Part shown: one piece after another, positions 44,894 through 57,115 of the stretch
Layout: each line of letters starts with the position of its first letter
How positions within the stretch are numbered: position 1 is the first letter of the stretch
NCBI GenBank assembly: GCA_936432065.2
Contig: OW386291.2
Location: forward strand, 17,647,821 to 17,711,820
Direction of reading: 5' to 3'
From: Rutpela maculata
Lineage: Eukaryota > Arthropoda > Insecta > Coleoptera > Cerambycidae
DNA: 64,000 bases
Program-made: the position numbers and the translations under genes
Notes under the pieces: generated by a model
Told to the model about the DNA's origin: nothing
The model's database searches: none
Seen by the model: only the letters and a program-made list of their open reading frames with translations

Positions 44894-46335
44894 CAGGGTG
44901 TAATCGGTTTCATGTCATTAAAAAATCTTGTGGTGGGGAATGACTAAATGAACAAAAAAACCTTATATAACATGGGGTCTAAAACCCATAGTTTTAGAAA
45001 AAAAAATGAACAAAAATTTCAATATGATTATTTGAGAACTGCTGGAATGTTGGGATAGGCTTTTGTCTTCGCGTATGTCGGCGCCTCTAACCATCAAATA
45101 CGCTAATACGGCTCTTTCAAAGTTTCGCGCTCCTTTGTTAGAGACCGCGCGTCGGCAAGGACACAAATTGATAATCACACTTTTTTATCGCTTTTTAAAA
45201 GTAGGTAAGGTAAGGTCTTTAGCGGTGTGGTAAAGGTGAATGACGTCGGCGTTTTCTGAGTGCTTAGTAGATCTGAAGAAAACTATACTCTCCCTTGTGC
45301 AATATTTTAGTTTCTGTGGGCACTTCGTTACAGTTAAGATTTATTTTATTGACTTACCGTTCAAGTCGTTAAGTTCTTGATTACGTACAGACACTACTTG
45401 TTCGTTTTTTTTGTGTTGCCTTTTGGATTTTGGACTAAGTTTTTATTGTAATCTTCTTTATTGACAACGTTAGTTGATAGTTTAGTGTGGTATTTTAATG
45501 TGCATAGAAACCATAAAAAATGATCCTAATTTACTAAATGTGTTGAACGAAGTGCATATGTCCTTAATTCGACGTGCCGAAAAGTGTATTGATGCAGACG
45601 GAAGTCATTTCGAACAATTTATGTAAATCAATAATTTATTGGTAAGTTCTAGATTTACAGAATATTTTAGTTTTCGATACCTGATCGGCAATTCCTTAAA
45701 TAAATCAGATTTTTTCCTAACTTAAAATACACATAATTGTTTTCTGTTATCGTATCTCAGACGTCTAATTCTTTATTTCCCAATGTCATGCAATAATTAC
45801 TCATTTTTTAAGCTTTTAACCCAGAACACTCATTTAGGTTACAAATGTTAATAAACCACATTTAAATCTGATAAATTATAAACAACAATAAAAGCTCCAA
45901 TATTTTGTTCTAAATTAAAAAAAAACACGTAAAGAAATGCTGTGTTTAAATCTCTACGCCCATCATTTGCTTGCAGTTCTGCAAAAAGAGATAACGAATT
46001 ATTTACATTTTATAATTGTTTCGATTGAGGTGGTCATCAAAGGTGCCGCCCTTCTTTGCTTTGAAACCGCGAGCCGCCGCGGGCCTGCGAGAACGAGTCG
46101 GTCGGTAATCTTTGCACTTTTTTATGACAATTTAAAAGTTGTATAATTGGGAAGTACACGTCCATTGACCCAGAAAGGCAGTGGTTCTCAAATGTTTCCT
46201 ACCCTAATATTCAAATTGTTGACCTTGGTCAGTTTTTTTAAAGTGCCTCTAGAGAAAAAAGTCATAAAGGTTTTTTGTTTGTCTAGTCGGTCCCCATTAC
46301 CAGTTTTTTTTTGACATGAAACTGATTACACACTG
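44894..46335 (+). mobile_element. Mariner-like relic with TA-flanked TIRs
   Basis: Ends CAGGGTGTAATCGGTTTCATGTCA at 44894 and complement ...TGACATGAAACTGATTACACACTG at 46335, both next to TA. TIR similarity extends about 80 bp with gaps. The interior keeps only the last codons of a transposase (45540-45626). Confidence 0.8.
45540..45626 (+). pseudogene. Transposase C-terminal tail
   Basis: The frame ending at TAA 45624-45626 reads SLIRRAEKCIDADGSHFEQ, the usual end of DD41D-like transposases (R...CI...G.HFE), compare the C-terminus of the G transposase (MEVGGAQFEHLLN). All upstream domains are lost. Confidence 0.6.
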
Positions 46336-47767
46336 TATACGTAGTAATGTAATAATGTAAACATAAACACATCACATAAGTTGACAACTCCCAATTTGGA
46401 AGCCAAGGCTGTGTGGAATATATAGGCTAGGGACAAGTTATACACAGCTTTCAATGGACTATAATAACGCAATTAGAAAATAATTATCACAAATAAAATT
46501 AAATACAAATACCTACCGAGCAGGTTAAGTCAATTATTTCATGTTAAACACAAATGTACTTATGAACAGTAATCCATCACAAAGTAACAACACGTTAATA
46601 ATTTGGGAAATCAAAACTATATGCAGTATACCCTACATTTCAATAATTCATAATCATAACACTTATTCCAACTCAACTCTCAGAGTATAAACACTCTCTG
46701 CTTATAGTTAACCAAACAACCGTAACTTAATTTTTAAACTCTTTAAATTGAAAATAAGAATTAAATAAGTAAACATGTATCAATAAACACTTTATATAAT
46801 AGTTCTTGTATATTATACTGTCAGCCGATTCTCTGTATGTAGCGTGTAGCGTTACTATTACTATTACTAGATGGCGGTACCAGAACCATATTTCATTTCT
46901 CTTTGATCAACTTAAAACAGAATATAAGGCGAAACATTGGTAGTGCTCTCTCTGTCTTTATGCATAATGTGATTGGTCGAAACATCATGCCTAAGAACTG
47001 TTTACAATGAAGACTCTGAGAGTCTCAGCAGTTGTGAAGCAGTCCCCAGTTTATGCATTGTAATACCTATTGGTATGGTTCAAAGTATATTGGTTTATTG
47101 ATTGTCATTACATTTAAAACATGGCAAATTCCGTGGACTTTTAAGTTTCTACAGTCACAGTTGTTAAATAATTATACCTATTTTGTTCTTTATTGGATGA
47201 ATCGGTTTGGAAATACATTTTTATGTGACGTAAATAATGAAATTGAAAATAAACACTAAAAACTTATATTAAAACGTCTGGAGACAGTTAATGGCAAAAC
47301 TTAGCATTAAAGATACTTTATGTACTATTTATTCATAAAATATTCTCCCCAAATACCACTCGTGCTTTTATATTTTATCTATAATTTTCTTCTCAATCTA
47401 AGTTGCCAATAGGTAATATAATTCGTGTAAATTGGCAGTTTATTATCAAAGATTCCCACTAAAGCACTCGGGATTTAATCAAATAATAAACTGTCAACTT
47501 TACCGATAAAACCCTAAGCACTAGTGATATTGCATACGATAAATCATAATATTCATGCGATCCCTTTATTTCACACACGACTGTGTATATGAAGAAGCTT
47601 CTATGTGAAGAATACTGACTGTTTACTGAGAGCATCACGTTGAAAAGCAGCCAGTGAAAAAGTAAAAACGTTGGTAGAACCAGAAGTGTACGCTCCGAAA
47701 GTCGTTTTATCCAATAAATTTTGTGTGTATTGATCAAATTATTACTACACTGCCTGCAAATTCAAAA
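46336..47767. other. Non-coding stretch
   Basis: Contains a short (ATT)n-like run TTACTATTACTATTACT near 46853-46869. No recognised gene. Confidence 0.4.
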
Positions 47768-47930
47768 AAAGAGTATATTGTATTTGATCAGCACATTTCT
47801 GTAACTGTAAATCGCTCTAGAGAAATTTTTTTATATCTGTTTTGAATAACTTTCAAAATGCCCGTCTCTCTATCTGTCTGTCCATCTGTTATGTATGTTA
47901 TGTTTCTTGTAAGTACGAAATTTTGGTAGA
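47768..47930 (+). mobile_element. R2 MITE fragment
   Basis: AGAGTATATTGTATTTGATCAGCACATTTC and the following CTTTCAAAATGCCCGTCT...TTTCTTGTAAG match the first 160 bp of R2 (60250 on), including the GTCTGTC tract. The rest is absent, replaced by an R1 copy. Confidence 0.65.
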
Positions 47931-48345
47931 AGAATGAATAGAAATCTTTAAATGTTAGTTCCTATCATTTATTTTAATGGCGGTAGTGGAGGTGGCTAAT
48001 GAACAAAAAAAATTGAGGTCGTTTATTCTTGTATACACTAAATCAAAATTCTATTTTTTTACTCTCTTCAATAATGGGATCGAGGTGGTAGTGTGGGTGG
48101 CTGACAGCAAAAAAATTTTTAAATCTTGTCTTCTCATACATACATTACATTAAATTCCAGATCTCGTTATAATACATAAGTATACCAAATTTTCCAGAGT
48201 AATTGCAGTCACAAGAAAAGTTACAGACAGACAGACAAAAAATGTTCTTGCTCAAACTTAAAATCTCGAAGTTTCATGACATACTAAGCCTATATGATTA
48301 AAAAAATCAATTTTTTTTACCGTTACTGTGCTTCCTCTACGTGGA
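47930..48345 (-). mobile_element. R1 MITE, degraded copy
   Basis: Reverse-strand R1 sequence with the ACAGACAGACAGACA tract near 48220 and terminal GCTTCCTCTACGTGGATGTGGGA near 48330. The terminal hairpin is damaged. It directly follows an R2 fragment. Confidence 0.65.
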
Positions 48346-48389
48346 TGTGGGATTAAAATAAAAATATTAAAAGAGTATTAAATTCAAAA

Positions 48390-48819
48390 TCATCTATTTA
48401 TTTCATTTAAACTTTTGTTTACGTAACCATTTAGTAGTTGCATAGATATAAGCATAATAAGGAATGGCCAGCCACCATACTTTCTGTCGTACTTGTAAGA
48501 AAACGTACCACCTGATGGTTCATCACTCGGTTGAAAATTAGTTGTTATAACTCCCTCTAACCATCCTACAGGAAAAAATATAGGGTACATTAACTTCCCT
48601 ATAGAAGTGTACCCAGGCTCAGGACTATTACTAACCACTGTTTTTTTAAATTGTTTTCCAGAGTATTTAATATAACTAGTATTACCAAATAGTCTTGGAT
48701 GCTAACGAATAATAATTTACTAATTTTAAAACAAATATGTCAAGTAGGATCTACAAACTTACATAGAAACGTTTTCCAAAAGATTTGTGTAATGCATGTA
48801 GAGTTCGACCCTGTGACAT
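48390..48819 (-). CDS. Two-exon gene of unknown function (122 aa)
   Basis: Exon 1 (48763-48819) starts at ATG with MSQGRTLHALHKSFGKRFY and ends at a GTAAGT donor. The 61-nt intron (48702-48762) ends TTATTATTCGTTAG. Exon 2 (48390-48701) continues in phase 0 with HPRLFGNTSYIKY... and ends RNI-type residues before TGA at 48390-48392. The basic, Arg/Lys-rich start resembles a mitochondrial presequence. Two short hydrophobic stretches follow: YPIFFPVGWLEGVI and GWPFLIMLISMQLL, separated by a GGTFSYKYDRKYGGW turn. I do not recognise the family; a small mitochondrial membrane protein is a guess. The consensus donor, short intron and open frame across both exons argue for a real gene rather than chance. 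An AATAAA overlaps the last codons. Confidence 0.5.
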
Positions 48820-50269
48820 ATAAATTTGGAAGTTCTAATATTGTCAGTAATATCCGCTGTACCGGCTTGCTTTAGCATACGCAACCAATAATGAAATAAG
48901 TGGACGTCAGCTTATATTCTGGCAACCCTTCCTTATTGTGTTACCTAGGTTACAGACTGGCGTATCTTCGCAAGATGACTTTATAATGGAATAATCAAGG
49001 ATTAACCGACTACTAGTGGAGGCCTCTAAAATTTCATACACTGATTTCTAGTTCATTTTGTTACGGTAGCTATAAATTACTTTGAAAAAATGGTAGCCGT
49101 AATGACCATTGTGTGTATGTGTCTGTGTGTGTGCGAAGAGAAGTTGGGGGAGCTGTTAGTTTTTTAGCCAAAAGGAAATGGTGCAGATTGTATATTTTTA
49201 AATGTTTTGTCTTGATAATGGTATATTATTTAATGAGCGTGTAATGATAGCTATTACACGCAAGTAGAATACTATACTTTTTTACGACTACTCAATAGAA
49301 AGTTGCACTTTAAGGTAAATTTACCGATAAATTGCGAGATTTTTAGGGAAAAATGCGAAGACGCACATTGTATCGGTCATAACTTATTTATTTTTTAAGC
49401 AGGAGAAAAAAATTTAAAAAAGACTTTTAGCTTGACCAATAATCTTTAATTTGGTATCTTAACATTTTTGGCGTAAATGCCTTAGTTTCTGAGATATATC
49501 AATAATATAAAGAGGTATTTTGACGCCATTTTTAAACCTCTATATCTCCGAAAAAGCAAAAAGTTAAGATTTCGAAAATAGTAAATTGTTCCTCGGTTTA
49601 TATCTTTACCATGGAGATTTTTATTTTTTTGCTAGGAGTGATACTTTTCGATTTATTCGACAAAAACCGTGTTGAGGCGTCCGTTTTCGCAATCTGCAAA
49701 GAAGGCGAAACACGAAATATTTCAACATTCAGATGTTTTTTAATATATGATTTGAAGGGCCATACTATGTCATTATGGAAATAGGAAGAATTGCATGTGA
49801 TGCACATCGTGAATCGCACCGGCGAAATCGATAATTCGAGCCTACAGCCTTGAGCCCTTCGATCGTACGAAAAGTGACATTTTTGACTTTCGGCGAAATC
49901 AATGACCTACTTATTATGACAGATTGAATTGAGTTATAGCACACGCGATTTTTTTGAACTTTAAATCGTCTCTTGCGATTGCTCCACGAAAAGTATTGAA
50001 TAACGAATATGATCTCTTGTGATTGGTTCAGGTATGTTAAATAATGAATATGAACTCTTGTGCTTCGTCTTAGCCTACTGAGTTATGAATTATTATCCGC
50101 GGCCGTTAGTGATGAGACCTATTAATTTTTCAAAAACGTACCTATAATAAATGAATTATTCAATAGTCGTAGAAAAAATCTGTTAATTATCAGAAATGTT
50201 GCTGCAATTTGGCTAATAAATGAGTAATATTGTTACATGTTTACTCCCCTTAGTAAATACCCTGTATAC
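48820..50269. other. Non-coding stretch
   Basis: No recognised gene. 49430-49600 has text typical of transposon interiors (TAAAGAGGTATTTTGACGCC). Upstream of the 48.8 kb gene no obvious promoter was identified. Confidence 0.4.
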
Positions 50270-50635
50270 CCTGTTCGCAAATTATAACATTATAATACTA
50301 TGACGCTAATTTATTAACTTACGTATTAATTAACAAATAATTACTTCACTAATATAACACTTAGTACTATAATTAAACAATTCAGTCACTTTCTCACTTT
50401 GTTTACTTCTTCTTTATTTGATCTGACTCACTAGCTAAATTGAACTGAACGGCGCGACGACCCGCTCTCTATTTATATTCCTAGGTAATTGGTTCTGGAA
50501 CTCTCTACAACATTCTACAATGTTCTAGATGTCTACACCGCGTGCCATCTCTGGAACGATTGCCGAACTAACTAACTAACTTAGTTATCTGTTACTTAGA
50601 CATGGAACTTATAGATGGATTACAAAGCTGTAACA
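50270..50635 (-). repeat. LTR of retrotransposon H
   Basis: On the minus strand it begins TGTTACAGCTTTG at 50635, directly after a polypurine tract, contains a TATA-like AATATAAATAGAG near 50470, and AATAAAG near 50415 as possible poly(A) signal. The 3' edge is approximate. Confidence 0.65.
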
Positions 50636-50648
50636 CTGCCCCCTCATT
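50636..50648 (-). promoter_or_regulatory. Polypurine tract of retrotransposon H
   Basis: AATGAGGGGGCAG on the minus strand, immediately before the LTR start TGTTAC, as expected for plus-strand priming. Confidence 0.7.
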
Positions 50649-50720
50649 AAGCCTGAACGTCCCGGTCAGGCAATTTTGTGTCTTCCACATAATTCTCCAG
50701 TCTTCCCAAGTGTACTATTT

Positions 50721-51303
50721 TCATCTTTGATTTTTTACTTCTTTAAATTCAATAAATAATGTCATTGCGTCGGGTGAAGATGGAATATGGTCCTTCCCAA
50801 GTCGGTTGAAGCTTCGGGGACCATCTCTGATATTACGGTCACTAGCGATGGTGATTTGCCCTCGGACCAATTCATGGACATTCTTGGGCCATTCTCGGAT
50901 TCGATCCACCTGGTTGCTTATGGAAAGTGGTTCCTCACTGGCCGTAATCAGATCTTGCATTTGCGACACCAAGCCTCCACATCCTGGCGACTATTAACCC
51001 AATAAAATCGTTCTCGTAGTTTATTTAGCGACTTATTTACCATCGTATGGTAACTTGCTTTCCATCCCGGCTTTCCCACGCTCTCTTCAATAGCCTGTCT
51101 ATGACTCTAAACTAATCCCATTACGACCATAAAGCCTTCAGCCCCACTCCTTTGTCTGAAACATCTTTCCACTTTGGACGCGTTCCCACTTCTTTTGATC
51201 TCAATATAGGCCCAATCTCTACATCGTTCAATTGCTCTTGCCTTAGAGCTTTCATTGTCCAATCGTCTGGAAGATCTATCTTAACAGTGTTGACTTCTAC
51301 CAT
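50721..51303 (-). pseudogene. Integrase N-terminal region of retrotransposon H
   Basis: The minus-strand frame 51303-51121 has the spacer after RNase H (DLPDDWTMKALRQEQLNDVE). The next frame has SLNKLRERFYWVN and AWCRKCKI, the zinc-binding CxxC region of Gypsy integrases. A further frame to 50721 holds a C-terminal part (RIREWPKNVHELVRGQITIA). Stops and frameshifts separate all three. The DDE core is missing. Confidence 0.65.
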
Positions 51304-51405
51304 GCAAATTTTTCACACCATGGTAGTGCTTGTATGGTTTTCTGGATAGAGGAGGGATTTTGGCAGTCTGCGTTGTTAATAGCCTTGTTTTTTGGCATTG
51401 GTCGT

Positions 51406-51852
51406 TTACTGTCGATAGAATAAATTGTTCATTCCAGTTTTTAAGACTCGCTTTCCTACATCAACAATAAATTCATACTTTTCCATAATGTGCAGTCCCA
51501 AAATGAAGTCATCCATAATGTTAGCCACGATGACCCTATGGTCAAACCTTAAATGTCCAATCTGCAAACCCAGCTCTACTTCTCCATGAACCGTAGCCCT
51601 GTCTCCCGTAGCTGTCCGGACAATCTCTTTATTTTGCCTCTTGTTGATTTTTATGCTCGATATAAATCTTGGCCGTACTATTGATGATGTAGTACCTGTG
51701 TCGATGGTAAAAACGCATTTATTTTCGGTTACATAGCCTTGTAACGGTAAACTATTTGAAATTCTTCGAAGCTTGGAAATCTTTATTTCTCTAGGGACAT
51801 CGCGTTCTCCAGCCTGTACTACCCCAGTGGCATTTACCCTCTCAGGACTCAA
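51406..51852 (-). pseudogene. Retroviral-type aspartic protease of retrotransposon H
   Basis: A 148-codon open frame with FTIDTGTTSSIVRP (catalytic DTG at 51-53) and the second protease motif FILGLHIMEKY. It is followed at once by a stop and then by integrase spacer sequence, so the whole RT and RNase H have been deleted (expected length over 1.5 kb). Gypsy-type by context. Confidence 0.75.
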
Positions 51853-51981
51853 GTGTCAACAATCTCGCTTAATATGCCTAATTTGCCGCACTATAGCATC
51901 GGATACCTCCGTTTCGTTTTTATTTGCCTTGTTGTTTGTCCTGTTTCGTCGGAGAATCCGATTTGGCAAGTAATTGACTCA

Positions 51982-52284
51982 TCATTTTATGCATGTCCCT
52001 CTGTTGGTGTCCATGTTTTCTTGGTCCGAATGTGCCTCTTTGACTGTCACAGCACGCATTCTTGACCATGGGGTGTCCTTATAGGCAGCCTCTACTTCAA
52101 GGGCACGCACGAAAGCTTCGCTACTACTTAACCTAAGAACTCGCCTGACCTCTTCGTCCCTTATGCCATCTATAAAGGCCACCACAGCTAACTGTTCCTG
52201 AGGGCAACGAAGAATGAGACCGTTTGACGGAGAAAGGAGCAAAAACTTCTTTCCCTGGCCTAGAGCCAGCTTTCGATGTGCCAA
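51982..52284 (-). pseudogene. gag fragment of retrotransposon H
   Basis: The frame contains QEQLAVVAFIDGIRDEEVRRVLRL and FVRALEVEAAYKD, typical of the C-terminal capsid region of insect Gypsy gag (AFI.GI.D..I+..LRL). It is truncated at both ends: the 5' limit near 52284 abuts LINE sequence on the other strand, so the full gag and 5' LTR are missing. Confidence 0.65.
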
Positions 52285-52289
52285 GTAGC

Positions 52290-52640
52290 CTTATTCAGTC
52301 AGAGTTTCAAGACTGAGCTATGGCATAGTTTAACAGGTATTAGACTCAGGGCCCCGGATGGAGACAGTCAAGGCTCCATATAAAGGGGCCTTCGATTGAC
52401 TCGTAAAGTGGCTGCTTTGGGCTCGATAGAGAATGATTGAGATGGATGGTAAGCGTGAAAACCTGTCCTCCGAACAAGCACTTGCATACAGTGAGGTTAT
52501 GTGGAGTGGAAGATGAAGCCGTCACTCATATTCTATGTCGTTGAGCAGCAATGGGAGCATCAAGGTATAAGTATCTCGGAAGGCAGGTTCTACAGCTGGA
52601 GGAACTACAGGATCTACCCTGGAAAGGATAGCTCTTCTTC
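52290..52640 (+). pseudogene. LINE 3' coding tail
   Basis: Plus-strand frames read HLHTVRLCGVEDEAVTHILCR, a Cys/His knuckle (C...H..C) typical of the C-terminus of R1/Jockey-like LINEs, then SRYKYLGRQVLQLEELQDLP. A stop replaces a codon after HILCR. Only the last part of the ORF is present. Confidence 0.6.
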
Positions 52641-52863
52641 GTGAAGAGCACTGGTCTTTTCTAGAGGACCCTAAATGTCGTGAATGTACAACGGGCCGCT
52701 AGGCCTAAGTACTTCGGACTCTCGGATCTGCTCGCTAATAATAATGTGGAATCCTCCATTTTTAGGTAAAATTCAATAGTTTTTACTTTTTTGAAGAACA
52801 AAAAATTATCTCGTGGCTTCAAAATGATTTAATTCGATGAATTTTCATCTTACAGCGACAAAT

Positions 52864-54289
52864 AACACAGCCCCACACAAAAAAAAAAAGTTCAGACCAG
52901 CGAACCAGACCCATGTATCGCTATGTATTTTTGATCGCTGAATCCGAATCCGAGGTCAAAAAAAATCGTACACCCCCAAAATCATTAGCTAGAGCCAAAA
53001 AACACCCCTGGACTGGGGTAAAAAGAATATTAAGCTACAAGAATAGTTGTTACATCTTAATCGATTGAATTATACAAATTAAGGTTAAACAGCAGCGTAC
53101 ATACAGTAGATATGAAACACACCCCCAATGAGGGGCGAAAACTAGCCTCCGTTTATAAAAAAATCGAATCAAAATAGTAATGACTGTTGAAAAAGCTAGA
53201 ACTGTCTAAGTTTTGTTAAAGTGATAAGAAACTGCATCAGGTCCGACGCAATCTTCATAAACTGCTCCTATAGGGTTGAGAACAACCACCTCTTAAGTTT
53301 AAAGGACACAAAATAAGAAAAAACGTAAAATCCAACAGGATTTCTATTTTGCGTAGTACTCTAAAATAGAACTAGAAACTTACGTACTATCAACGTCCTA
53401 CAGATGATGAGAAAACTACCCCCTATGTAGGATTTATCCATAAAAAGTTAGAGTGACTTCTATAAAAATTCGAAACACCTGCGTTGTGTGGAAGTGAGAA
53501 GAAACTAGACTATGTTCGACGCTGTGCTTGAAAACCCCCCCATGAGGTTGCGAGATGCCACCCCCATATATGTAGGATGCAGGAAGTGTGCAACACGATT
53601 TTTTGCTTGAAAACCCCCCCATGAGGTTGCGAGATGCCACCCCCATATATGTAGGATGCAGGAAGTGTGCAACACGATTTTTGCCAGTCATAGCATCCAT
53701 AAAAATGGAAATCCGGTTAATCTCTCTGTTTTCCAGCATCATATATATATAGGGATGGCATCTTGCAACCCCGTGGGGGTGGTTTTCAAGCAAAGCGTCG
53801 AACATAGTCCAGTTTCTTCTCACTTTCACACAACGCAGGTGTTTCGAATTTTTATAGAAGTCAAGTCAAACAAAGGTGGCTGTTCTCAATCCTATAGGGG
53901 CAGTTTATGAAGATTACGTCAGACCTGATGCTGTTTCTTATCACTTTAACAAAACGTGGACATTTCGAGTTTTTTCAGCAGTCATTGCTGTTTTTTATAT
54001 TAGTTAGTTTTCGCCCCTGTCTGGGGGTGTGTTTCATATCTATGGTATATACGCTGCTGTTTAACCCTAATTTGTATAATTCGATTGATTAAGATGTAAC
54101 CACTATTCTCGCAGCTTAATCTTCTTTTTACCCCATTCCAGGGGTATTTTTTGGCTCTGACTAATGATTTTGGGGGTGTACGATTTTTTTTGACCTCGGA
54201 TTCGGATTCAGCGACCGAAAATACATAGGGATACATGGGTCTGGTTCGCTGGTCTGAACTTTATTTTTTTTTTTTTGTGGTGCTGTGTA
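52864..54289. mobile_element. 1.4-kb foldback element
   Basis: Arms of about 500-600 bp are complementary, with the outer ACACAGC...GCTGTGT, the CGAACCAGACCCATG block, CGAATCCGAGGTCAAAAAAA and TGAAACACACCCCCA. Central part is asymmetric and includes a tandem duplication. Frames in it read through repeats and are not taken as genes. Confidence 0.85.
53526..53683. repeat. 79-bp tandem duplication in foldback centre
   Basis: GCTTGAAAACCCCCCCATG begins at 53526 and again at 53605. The two 79-bp units are almost identical, so the duplication is recent relative to the arms. Confidence 0.9.
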
Positions 54290-57101
54290 ATGAAACAAAT
54301 TACAGAAAATAAAATAAGCCCTTCACTTTATATTGACCAATTTTGAGTAAAATGCGCGAGATGAGACAGTTCTTCGAAAACGGTAAGCAAACGCTGTACT
54401 CTCAAAAAAATTTATCTCAGTCAATTTCTATCGTCAGCAACAAATAAAAAAAATATCCTATAAGCTCTAAGAACAATGTTTTACTGAAAACAATATTTCT
54501 TGCGATATTTTGTAACGTACAAGACAACATGTGTTTGTTCGAAACTTTTCAGTTTTTTGAGAAGTAACTATCCAAAGACAAGCCTGATATCTTCAGTTAT
54601 GAATTTAGTTTTTTATTTGACGAATTTAGTACTATTTTTAATGTATTAATATGTTATTTGAACTTCCTTAGTTGATTTTAGCCATATCAGTAATTTAATC
54701 ATCGATACAAATATTGAAAAATATATAAAATGTTTTTTAAAAATAACAAAATTTTGATCAAAATCAGAGCATTTCTTCCGGTCATTAATTATTTCAGTGA
54801 CAATATAGGTTTATGAAGAATTTAGCTGTAAAAAAAACTTTTATAGAATTTTCTAAATGGTTGACCATAATCCATATTTATTATTTTTAATGAAACTAAA
54901 CGTATTTTATTAAAATGCAAGTGTCAAACAGCAGGGAAATTCAAGATTCAAGTGAAATAAACCAAATAAAACAGCAAAAATAGCCTGCGTCTTTAAAACA
55001 CCATATTATAAATAAGCAAAAACACACGATTGAAAGAATATTTAATTTTAGACTTTCCATTGCTACTACGTAGAAAGACAACTATAGCCTCTTGTGCGAA
55101 ATAGAATGTCATGAAGAACAGAAGGCTGCAAAATGAACCTGCGTTTATGAGCAGGTGTTGTCTCCCTCGCAGCACTTTTCTTAACTTAATTGCTTTACTT
55201 ATTAAGGAATTTAACTACCTGCATGTAATATTGCTGAAAAGGAATTTTGGATGGAAATAAATGTTAAGTAGTTAGAAAATGGGAATTAATAAAGGTGTTT
55301 TATGTTCACTAAAAATAAGCAACACCCAGTTTCACAATCTTTGGTTAACTTTTCGGTTGAATAAATTAAACGTGAAAGTTAAAATAATTATTTTACGATT
55401 AGTAACTTAACCAACGGTTAAGTTTATGTTTATGGTTCTCATGAGTTTTTGAAGTTTTAGACAGATATTCCACAGTATTTCAATAAGGAAGGAGAAACTA
55501 ACTTCTGTAATTCATAAAATATGTTCTATATGACTGTGTTATTAGTTTATATATCTAGAATTTGTGAAACAGATAATTATTTAATGTACGCAGTGTATTC
55601 TTTTACAATGTATTAATTATACCTACGTATTTTCAGAAATGGAAAATAAATATCCATAAAAAAAATATCAATTCCTGGAGAAGTATTATTAATGTACTAT
55701 AAATTAATGTATGCAGCTATATATTTAAAACGATTTAAGAAAACTTCGTTAATTTGTTTTATTTAATTATATAAATAGTTTCAGATTTTAGGCATTAAAG
55801 ATAATATATAAATGTTTAATTCAACTAATTAATGCAGCGATATATTCACGTAGCGTTATTGTCTTTTTTCTACAGTTATTGGATATTTAGGTAGATATAC
55901 CTAAAAATTGCTGAAAGTATCCAATGGAAACTGGACAAATAGCCCATTTAACTTGTACTATTTCTAATGACTTCGAAGTTCAAAGATAACAGAAATGTGT
56001 ATTTGTTGCTATCTTATCACTATTTTTCTCAATTAAATATCAGATTTAAAATATCAGCTAAGTTTATATCTGAAATGTCACAAAGCAACTGATAATAGAA
56101 AATTTTCGAAAAGGAATATTTTCCACGGCGCATCCACCATTTCCTCGAATATGTTGGTGTTAATAAATCATATAGTGTTGGTTCTATACTTCAGTAAAAT
56201 TTGATTCGGAAACAAAATAAAAAAGTTATAAGGGGGTCTTCATTTTAAGTGAGTCACACTGTATACTTAAGGAAACGTATAGATTTCGACAAAATATTAC
56301 GTTAGTAAATACGTCGAGTGTTGTAAAATAAAGATTGTTTTGTGACTGTGATTTATTAGCAGACCACGGGTAAACTGATAAAAAAGTCCACATACCTAAT
56401 TAATTTATTTAATAATTATCGTTTTTCGCTGGCGAACACCTCGGAAACTATAACACGTAGGAAGAAAATAAATATAACCACTCTTGTAGGAAATTTAATT
56501 ATGATTAATTTTGCATAGAATACTTTTTCCGTACGACTCATCTTTTCCGAGTTATAAGCGAACAATCGAAAAAAAAGATCTTTCCACCCCTCCCTGAAGC
56601 GGCAGAGTTAGTGGGCGGGGACTTTTAGTATAGTTACCTCCTAACTACCCCCAACACATCCCTGAAGAGAAAAATTCTCCCCCCGCAATGTTCTCTACAA
56701 TCCCTTTTGGGAATTCATTGATTGGAGTATTAGACATGTTATAAACATTACAAGATGTAGCAATAAGTTTTGGAATATATCTATGCCGTGGGAGACATTC
56801 GTTTAAATAAAATAATTCTCACAGTAACGTTCTTTCGCCGTTTACTTGAATATCTGTGAATGTACACCTTGTGTTCCAATAAAAAAACAGATTATTTGTT
56901 ATGAAAGAAAACTATACCTGTCCGAATCTTTTTGGTGAATTTGTTAAGTTGCAAATAAAATAAAAACAGATAGGATTGAGCATTTTTAAACAGTTGGTGA
57001 CAACTTAATAATGCACATCATATTGCAAAGAAATTTTAAGAAAATATGCTACTATAGTGGAGTTAAATCATCATGCAAAATTTTAAGTAGGAATATAATA
57101 A
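54290..57101. other. AT-rich stretch with one degraded transposon end
   Basis: Near 56205-56277 the sequence CGGAAACAAAATAAAAAAG...GTGAGTCACACTGTATA resembles the outer unit of element B TIR. Otherwise no gene; ORFs shorter than 65 codons. Confidence 0.4.
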
Positions 57102-57115
57102 TAACAAGCTAAAAA

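Noticed and set aside
53434..53829. 131-codon ORF with repeated HPxxxxxASYIYGGG-like text
   Set aside because: Created by the 79-bp tandem duplication inside the palindrome; no independent support.
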